The translations under genes were made by a program, and so were the position numbers. A stretch of 10,264 bases of DNA, taken from NCBI GenBank assembly GCA_905194705.1, contig CAJJTI010000060.1, forward strand, positions 1 to 10,264. Direction: 5' to 3'. The notes under the pieces are model-generated. The model made no database searches and was not told where the DNA came from. It saw only the letters and a list, made by a program, of their open reading frames with translations. Shown piece by piece: positions 5,492 to 10,264 of the stretch; within the stretch, counting starts at the first letter, position 1, and each line of letters begins with the position of its first letter. The stretch is from an uncultured Solobacterium sp. GTDB lineage: Bacteria > Bacillota_I > Bacilli_A > Erysipelotrichales > Erysipelotrichaceae.

Positions 5492-7966
5492 ATGGCCCAA
5501 CCACAAAATGAACAAAAAAAGCCAACAGCACCAAAGACAAACAGAAGAAAATTAGATATATGGAATAAACTTGCCGTAAGTATCCTATCTATATTCTTAG
5601 TTGGATGTATATCTGTATTCTTTGTACTTGTGAATATTATTAATGATCCAGATGGCATGCGTTTTTCACAAGACGGCTTAACAACATTGTCCAATTCAAG
5701 ATTATATGACTCTTCAGGAAATTTATTCTATGAACTCGGTGATGAAATCCGTGAAGACGTTACATATTCACAGATTCCACAATCGGTAGTGGATGCCTTC
5801 CTTTCTATCGAAGATTCACGTTTCTTTGATCACAACGGATTTGACTTGCCACGATTCTTAAAATCCGCAATGGCAAACTTAAAATCTGGTAGTTTTTCAC
5901 AAGGTGGTTCAACCCTAACTATGCAGATGATTGATAATGCATTTACGAAAAACCAAGAAAAAAAGATTGAAACAGAACAAGGCTCTGTTTCAACAGTTCA
6001 AAAATTAAAATTAAAAGTACAAGAAATCGACTTATCTTTAATTGCTGAACAAAGTATCAACAAAGAACAAATATTTGAATATTATGTAAACCGAATTTGG
6101 TTTGGTTCCGGAAACAATACGCGTGGTATTCAAAAAGCAGCACAATACTTCTTTAATAAAGACGTATCCCAATTAAACTTAGGTGAAGCTGCATTCTTAG
6201 CTGGTTGTATCAATGCGCCAGACACATATAACCCATTAAACAATTTAAACGAAGCTAATACGACAACAGATCACTTGAAAGCAGCTCAAAATCGACGTAA
6301 TGTGACTTTGGAATTAATGATGCAACATGGATATATTACAGAAGAAGAATATAATCTTGCTTCAAATCAAGACATATCTTTCTCTTTACAATATATTGAA
6401 AGAACAAGTGATGATCCAAACCAAGCTTATATTACTCAAACACTTAGTGAAGTTATGGAATTGACCGGACAAGATCCTGCCATTATTCCAATGGATATCT
6501 ATACCGCATTAAATCAAGATGCTCAAAAACAAGCCGATGAAATCTGTAATGGTAATATCGTACAATATCCAGATGAAGCATTTGATGTAGGTTTCTCAAT
6601 GATTGAAAATGATACAGGAGAAATCATTGCGGTAGGACCTGGACGCCGTTACCACTCTGACTCTGTTAAAATTGATAACTCTACAGATTCAAAACAACCT
6701 GGTTCAACAATGAAACCATTGCTTGCCTATTCAAGTACATTTGATATTCTTGGCTGGTCTACAGTTCACCAGGTAAATGATAAGAAAAAAGATTATTGGA
6801 AGAATGGTTCTTATGCACCAGTAAACTCAGATGGTAAATACAATGGTAAAATGAGTTTACAAGACGCATTAGGCGTATCAAAAAATACAACAGCCGCGCA
6901 AGCTATGATTGATTTAGTAACAGCCAAAGGCTATGATTACTGGATTGATTTCTGTAAGAAGCTTGGTTACGATGAAGACGTAGCTAATGCATTCAATGAA
7001 CAATATGCGATTGGTGGTTCTGGAATGTATGCGAGCACTGTCCAACAAGCAAGTGCCTACTCTATGCTTGCCAATGGTGGTAAACGTGTAGATGCCCATA
7101 GAATTCGTAAAATTATTCGTAGATCTGATAAAAAAGAATTTGAAACAAAAGCTCAAACACATGAATTAATTAGTGAACAAGCCGCTTGGATGATGTCGCA
7201 ATTGCTTGAAAAAGTTGTTAGTGGTGGCTACAACAACTACAACAACATCTTGATGAGTAATTATACAGTTTATGGTAAATCAGGAACTTCCGATTGGCAA
7301 AATGAAGGTGCTCAATATGGTATTCCTGCTGGTACCGCAAAAGATGAATGGTCTTTAGGTTATACAAACAAATATACGATTGCTTGCTGGAGTGGATATA
7401 CAACAGAATATATTCAACAAGGCTACTACATTACAATCTATGATTTAAATGTTGCGACTGCATTCCATATTTCTCACTATATGTTAGATTACATGCAAAA
7501 ATATGCGACATATTCAGCTATTGAAAGACCAAGTGGTATTTCCGATTATAAGAACGGATATATCAAAGATGAGTTTAAATCTAAAGGAGATACAGCTTCT
7601 GAAAACGCAGACGAACAAGAAGCATGTGTTGCCAGTGGTGGTGAATGGGATGCAGAAGCTGGAACTTGTAAGAAAGCTGACGATGAAGAAAAAGAAGCTT
7701 GTGTTGCCGATGGCGGAACTTGGGATGGAACTACTTGTAAAAAAGAAGATACAGAAACAGATGTGCCAGAAACAAATGATGCTGAAACAACATGTGTAAA
7801 TAATGGTGGAACTTGGGATGGAAGTGCTTGTACATATCCAACAACACCAGATCCTGAACCAACACCAACACCAGATCCTTCAGTACCTGAAGGTAATAGT
7901 TTAAATCCAACAGGATATGTTTGGTATGATCGAAGAAGTTTATATAACGTATTTGATAGACTTTAG
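5492..7966 (+). CDS. ponA: Bifunctional class A penicillin-binding protein (PBP1A type) with Cys-repeat tail
   Basis: An 824-residue peptidoglycan synthase that polymerises glycan chains and crosslinks peptides outside the membrane. A basic cytoplasmic tail (1-26, with N-R-R-K at 17-20) precedes one membrane anchor at about 27-50. The GT51 glycosyltransferase follows: catalytic E107 in S-I-E-D-S-R-F-F-D-H, Q-G-G-S-T-L-T-M-Q at 137-145, and R-G-I-Q-K-A-A-Q-Y-F-F at 211-221. The transpeptidase has S405-T-M-K408, S463-K-N465 and K596-S-G-T599. After about residue 680 comes an unusual tail: three Cys-pair repeats (712-726, 737-749, 768-780), a Pro/Thr stretch with two T-P-D-P-type units, and a Tyr-rich end. 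It follows recU without a gap in a conserved recU-ponA operon. All catalytic motifs are intact. GpsB, encoded divergently, is the expected partner, although no exact S-R-x-x-R GpsB-binding motif is seen in the tail. Confidence 0.95.
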   Translation: MAQPQNEQKKPTAPKTNRRKLDIWNKLAVSILSIFLVGCISVFFVLVNIINDPDGMRFSQDGLTTLSNSRLYDSSGNLFYELGDEIREDVTYSQIPQSVVDAFLSIEDSRFFDHNGFDLPRFLKSAMANLKSGSFSQGGSTLTMQMIDNAFTKNQEKKIETEQGSVSTVQKLKLKVQEIDLSLIAEQSINKEQIFEYYVNRIWFGSGNNTRGIQKAAQYFFNKDVSQLNLGEAAFLAGCINAPDTYNPLNNLNEANTTTDHLKAAQNRRNVTLELMMQHGYITEEEYNLASNQDISFSLQYIERTSDDPNQAYITQTLSEVMELTGQDPAIIPMDIYTALNQDAQKQADEICNGNIVQYPDEAFDVGFSMIENDTGEIIAVGPGRRYHSDSVKIDNSTDSKQPGSTMKPLLAYSSTFDILGWSTVHQVNDKKKDYWKNGSYAPVNSDGKYNGKMSLQDALGVSKNTTAAQAMIDLVTAKGYDYWIDFCKKLGYDEDVANAFNEQYAIGGSGMYASTVQQASAYSMLANGGKRVDAHRIRKIIRRSDKKEFETKAQTHELISEQAAWMMSQLLEKVVSGGYNNYNNILMSNYTVYGKSGTSDWQNEGAQYGIPAGTAKDEWSLGYTNKYTIACWSGYTTEYIQQGYYITIYDLNVATAFHISHYMLDYMQKYATYSAIERPSGISDYKNGYIKDEFKSKGDTASENADEQEACVASGGEWDAEAGTCKKADDEEKEACVADGGTWDGTTCKKEDTETDVPETNDAETTCVNNGGTWDGSACTYPTTPDPEPTPTPDPSVPEGNSLNPTGYVWYDRRSLYNVFDRL
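7616..7837 (+). repeat. Three tandem Cys/Trp repeats at the C-terminus of PBP1A
   Basis: The coded unit is C-V-x-x-G-G-x-W-D-x(2-5)-x-C, at residues 712-726, 737-749 and 768-780, each with one cysteine at either end and an invariant G-G-x-W-D. Acidic/lysine linkers join the units. At DNA level the second and third copies share the stretch GGAACTTGGGATGGAA, pointing to duplication. Outside the membrane each unit could close a small disulfide loop. Confidence 0.8.
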
Positions 7967-7967
7967 T

Positions 7968-7994
7968 AAAAGTGCTCAATTGAGCACTTTTTTT
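7968..7994 (+). terminator. Rho-independent terminator of recU-ponA
   Basis: It begins 1 nt after the ponA stop. The perfect stem has arms AAAAGTGCTC (7968-7977) and GAGCACTTTT (7982-7991) around AATT, and ends in a run of seven T (7988-7994). The mirror form has four T on the minus strand, so it may also give weak termination of pflA readthrough. Confidence 0.9.
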
Positions 7995-8000
7995 GTATAC

Positions 8001-8030
8001 AAAAAAACAGGGATAATCATTTCCCTGTTT
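8001..8030 (-). terminator. Rho-independent terminator of pflB-pflA, overlapping the pflA stop
   Basis: Read on the minus strand: stem AAACAGGGA (8030-8022), an 8-nt loop, TCCCTGTTT (8013-8005), continuing into seven T (8007-8001). The pflA TGA (8019-8017) lies in the loop, so the last codons of pflA form the ascending arm. It faces the ponA terminator about 10 bp away. Confidence 0.85.
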
Positions 8031-8742
8031 CAAGTATCGTATTCGCAATTTGAAGTTGTTGATCACTTGGCGTTGGTATTCCTTCTAAAGGATATTCTAA
8101 ACCTAATTCTTTCCATTTATAAGCACCTAACGTATGGTATGGAAGTACTTCTACTCTTTCTACATTTTTTAATTGAACAATAAATTGATGCAGTCTTTCT
8201 AAATATATTTCATCCGTATTAATAGTTGGTACTAATACATGACGAATCCATACAGGTTTTTGAATGTCTGATAAATATTTAGCGAATTCTAAAATATTTT
8301 GATTGGTATGCCCAGTTAATTCTTTATGCGCCTTTTCATCAATATGCTTAATATCTAAGAGTACCAAATCTGTAACTTTCATAAGTTGTTTAAATTTAGA
8401 AAAGAAAGGTTCTTCAAACGTAAAGGGTTGTCCACAAGTATCTAAAGTTGTATGGACTCCTTCTTTTTTTGCCTGTGTAAAAAGCTCAATCAAAAAATCA
8501 ATTTGTAGAAGTGGTTCTCCACCACTGACAGTAATACCGCCATTCTCTTTCCAGTAAGGACGATATCGCAAAGCTTTCTTTAAAACAGATTCTGCACTTT
8601 GATCGGGTTCTTTTACTTTCCAAGTATCCGCATTGTGACAAAACTTACAACGCATATGACACCCTTGCATAAAAATGACATATCTTACGCCTGGCCCATC
8701 TACAAGGCCAAATGTTTCAATTGAATGAATAGCTCCTAACAT
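8017..8742 (-). CDS. pflA: Pyruvate formate-lyase activating enzyme (radical SAM)
   Basis: A 241-residue cytoplasmic radical-SAM enzyme that uses a 4Fe-4S cluster and S-adenosylmethionine to place the glycyl radical on PflB. The cluster motif C28-x3-C32-x2-C35 (G-C-H-M-R-C-K-F-C-H-N) has the standard activase spacing. It is followed by the SAM-binding G-G-E motif in T-V-S-G-G-E-P-L-L-Q at about 71-80. The N-terminus, S-I-E-T-F-G-L-V-D-G-P-G-V-R, is characteristic of PFL activases, and the length (E. coli PflA is 246 aa) is normal for the family, with no extra ferredoxin-type cluster insert. The ATG has AGGAGG 5 nt upstream, placed in the 28-nt gap after the pflB stop. Orientation, spacing and shared terminator indicate one pflB-pflA operon. 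Oxygen sensitivity of both partners implies an anaerobic lifestyle. Confidence 0.96.
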   Translation of the reverse strand: MLGAIHSIETFGLVDGPGVRYVIFMQGCHMRCKFCHNADTWKVKEPDQSAESVLKKALRYRPYWKENGGITVSGGEPLLQIDFLIELFTQAKKEGVHTTLDTCGQPFTFEEPFFSKFKQLMKVTDLVLLDIKHIDEKAHKELTGHTNQNILEFAKYLSDIQKPVWIRHVLVPTINTDEIYLERLHQFIVQLKNVERVEVLPYHTLGAYKWKELGLEYPLEGIPTPSDQQLQIANTILETGK

Positions 8743-8760
8743 CCTGTCCTCCTAACTAGA

Positions 8761-8782
8761 AAGAGCCTTATTAAAGGCTCTT
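8761..8782 (-). promoter_or_regulatory. Intercistronic hairpin between pflB and pflA
   Basis: A 9-bp perfect stem, AAGAGCCTT / AAGGCTCTT, closes a 4-nt loop; the loop contains most of the pflB TAA (8773-8771). On the minus strand it is followed by TCTAG rather than a T-run. It is therefore unlikely to be a strong terminator. It may instead be a partial terminator, or an RNA-stabilising or processing stem that sets PflB well above its activase. Confidence 0.55.
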
Positions 8783-10264
8783 ATGACATGTACGACTAAT
8801 AACATCTAATTGTTGTTCACGAGTTAAATCAATAAATTTAACAGCATAACCAGAAACACGAATTGTAAAGTTAGCATATTCCTCTTTTTCTGGATGTTCC
8901 ATCGCATCTTTTAATTTTTCTACACCAAATACGTTCACATTCAAGTGGTGAGCACCCTGATCAAAGTATCCATCTAATACATTGACTAAGTTATTCACTC
9001 TTTCCTCTTCACTATGACCCAACGCATCCGGATTGATTGTTTGCGTATTACTAATTCCATCTAATGCATATTCATAAGGAAGTTTTGCGACAGAATTTAA
9101 TGAAGCAAGCAATCCATTTTGTTCTGCACCATAAGCAGGGTTAGCACCTGGTGATAATGGCTCTCCAGCTTTTCTTCCATCAGGCAAAGCACCAGTAGCT
9201 TTACCATATACAACATTTGAAGTAATTGTAAGAATTGAAGTTGTTGGTTCACTATCACGATATGTATGATGCTTTTCAATCTTGCGCATAAATGTCTTTA
9301 ACAACCATACTGCGATTTCATCGGCCCTATCATCATCATTTCCATAACGAGGGAAATCTCCTTCAATTTCATAATCAACAACCAATCCATCTTCATCACG
9401 AATTGTCTTAACCCTTGCGTATTTAATGGCACTCAATGAATCCACTACATGTGAGAATCCGGCAATACCTGTTGCGAAAGTTCTACGAACATCTGTATCA
9501 ATTAAAGCCATTTGACTTGCTTCATAATAATATTTATCATGCATATACTGAATTAAGTTCAAGATATTTACATATAAACCTGATAACCAATCCATCATGA
9601 TATCGTACTTATGCATAACTTCATCATAATCCAAATATTCACTTGTGATTGGTTTATATTCTGGACCCACTTGAACTTTTGTCTTTTCATCTACACCACC
9701 ATTGATCGCATATAATAAACATTTAGCTAAGTTTGCACGAGCCCCAAAGAACTGCATTTCTTTACCCGTTTGTGTTGCACTTACACAACAACAAACCGCA
9801 TAATCATCACCCCATACAGGACGCATCACATCATCGTTTTCATATTGAACACTACTTGTATCAATACTTACTTTTGAAGCATATTTCTTGAATGGTTCTG
9901 GTAAATTTGAAGAATATAGTACAGTCAAGTTTGGTTCTGGACTCGGTCCCATATTTTCAAGTGTATGCAAGAAACGGAAACATGTTTTAGTAACCATGCT
10001 TCTTCCATCCATGCCTAAACCACCAACATCAAGTGTTGCCCAAACTGGATCTCCTGAGAATAATTGGTTGTAGCTTGGAATTCTGGCAAATTTAACCATT
10101 CTAAATTTCATAGTTATATGGTCAACGATTTCTTGGATTTCACTTTCTGTAAAGACACCATTTTCTAAATCTCTTTCAAAATAAATATCTAAGAAAGTCG
10201 AAATACGACCAACAGACATAGCTGCACCATTTTGTGTTTTAATAGCTGCTAAATATCCAAAGTA
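8771..10264 (-). CDS. pflB: Pyruvate formate-lyase (formate C-acetyltransferase), C-terminal part (runs off the right edge)
   Basis: This glycyl-radical enzyme converts pyruvate and CoA to acetyl-CoA and formate under anaerobic conditions. The frame is open to base 10264: fifteen codons upstream of the ATG at 10219 ([15 protein letters not shown]) match the interior of PFL proteins, so that ATG is internal and the true start lies outside the window. The 497 visible residues cover roughly the last two thirds of a family member (E. coli PflB is 760 aa). Family landmarks are [31 protein letters not shown], the active-site cysteines in [18 protein letters not shown], and the radical site R-V-S-G-Y-A near the C-terminus. 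It carries three consecutive cysteines where E. coli has A-C-C. It is cotranscribed with pflA; the promoter is outside the window. Confidence 0.97.
   Translation of the reverse strand, partial: YFGYLAAIKTQNGAAMSVGRISTFLDIYFERDLENGVFTESEIQEIVDHITMKFRMVKFARIPSYNQLFSGDPVWATLDVGGLGMDGRSMVTKTCFRFLHTLENMGPSPEPNLTVLYSSNLPEPFKKYASKVSIDTSSVQYENDDVMRPVWGDDYAVCCCVSATQTGKEMQFFGARANLAKCLLYAINGGVDEKTKVQVGPEYKPITSEYLDYDEVMHKYDIMMDWLSGLYVNILNLIQYMHDKYYYEASQMALIDTDVRRTFATGIAGFSHVVDSLSAIKYARVKTIRDEDGLVVDYEIEGDFPRYGNDDDRADEIAVWLLKTFMRKIEKHHTYRDSEPTTSILTITSNVVYGKATGALPDGRKAGEPLSPGANPAYGAEQNGLLASLNSVAKLPYEYALDGISNTQTINPDALGHSEEERVNNLVNVLDGYFDQGAHHLNVNVFGVEKLKDAMEHPEKEEYANFTIRVSGYAVKFIDLTREQQLDVISRTCHKSL

Noticed and set aside
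7840..7880. Short direct repeat ACACCAGATCCT as a mobile or CRISPR-like repeat
   Set aside because: It encodes the two T-P-D-P units of the ponA Pro/Thr linker in frame; no array or spacers exist.
7731..8066. Antisense frame of 111 residues across the ponA end
   Set aside because: It is a low-complexity mirror of the repeat and Pro/Thr-coding DNA, crosses two terminators and has no recognisable domain.
10217..10219. ATG as the start of pyruvate formate-lyase
   Set aside because: The frame upstream is open to the window edge and codes for conserved PFL sequence, so this methionine is internal.

Overview
The window looks like a low-GC Gram-positive anaerobe of the Bacillota. The gpsB / recU-ponA neighbourhood is a Firmicutes arrangement, and a glycyl-radical pyruvate formate-lyase operon suits a fermenting gut organism. 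The AT-rich codon use and the style of the PBP1A suggest Erysipelotrichia or a relative, but that is only an impression.

Left third (1-2763), accessory DNA: a three-gene restriction-modification operon reads leftward from a good sigma-A-type promoter. The order is a small XRE regulator, then a fusion of two D12-class adenine methyltransferases, then the N-terminal 189 residues of an AlwI/BstNBI-like endonuclease that runs off the left edge. The genes overlap at both junctions. The inferred target is GATC-containing, most likely asymmetric GGATC.

Middle (about 2858-4550): an IS30-family insertion sequence with one 446-residue transposase. Copies of a 9-bp motif, TAAATTCTA, flank the gene in mirror-image orientation. 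The right end of the element lies inside gpsB, so GpsB keeps its membrane/PBP-binding N-domain and coiled coil but loses its conserved C-terminal multimerisation segment. No trace of the missing gpsB end is found on the other side of the element, so the junction is not a simple insertion. It is either a larger rearrangement or island boundary, or an assembly join at a repeated IS.

Right half (4791-10264), housekeeping core: gpsB and recU-ponA diverge from back-to-back promoters. The recU promoter is so close to its ATG that the message is probably leaderless. recU (Holliday-junction resolvase) abuts ponA (bifunctional class A PBP), whose C-terminus carries three Cys-pair repeats of a C-V-x-x-G-G-x-W-D type. 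Convergent to ponA is pflB-pflA (pyruvate formate-lyase and its radical-SAM activase), separated from ponA by two face-to-face terminators. pflB is cut by the right window edge.

Functionally, GpsB normally guides the class A PBP encoded next door, so an IS-truncated gpsB beside an intact ponA with an unusual tail is the most biologically interesting point here.
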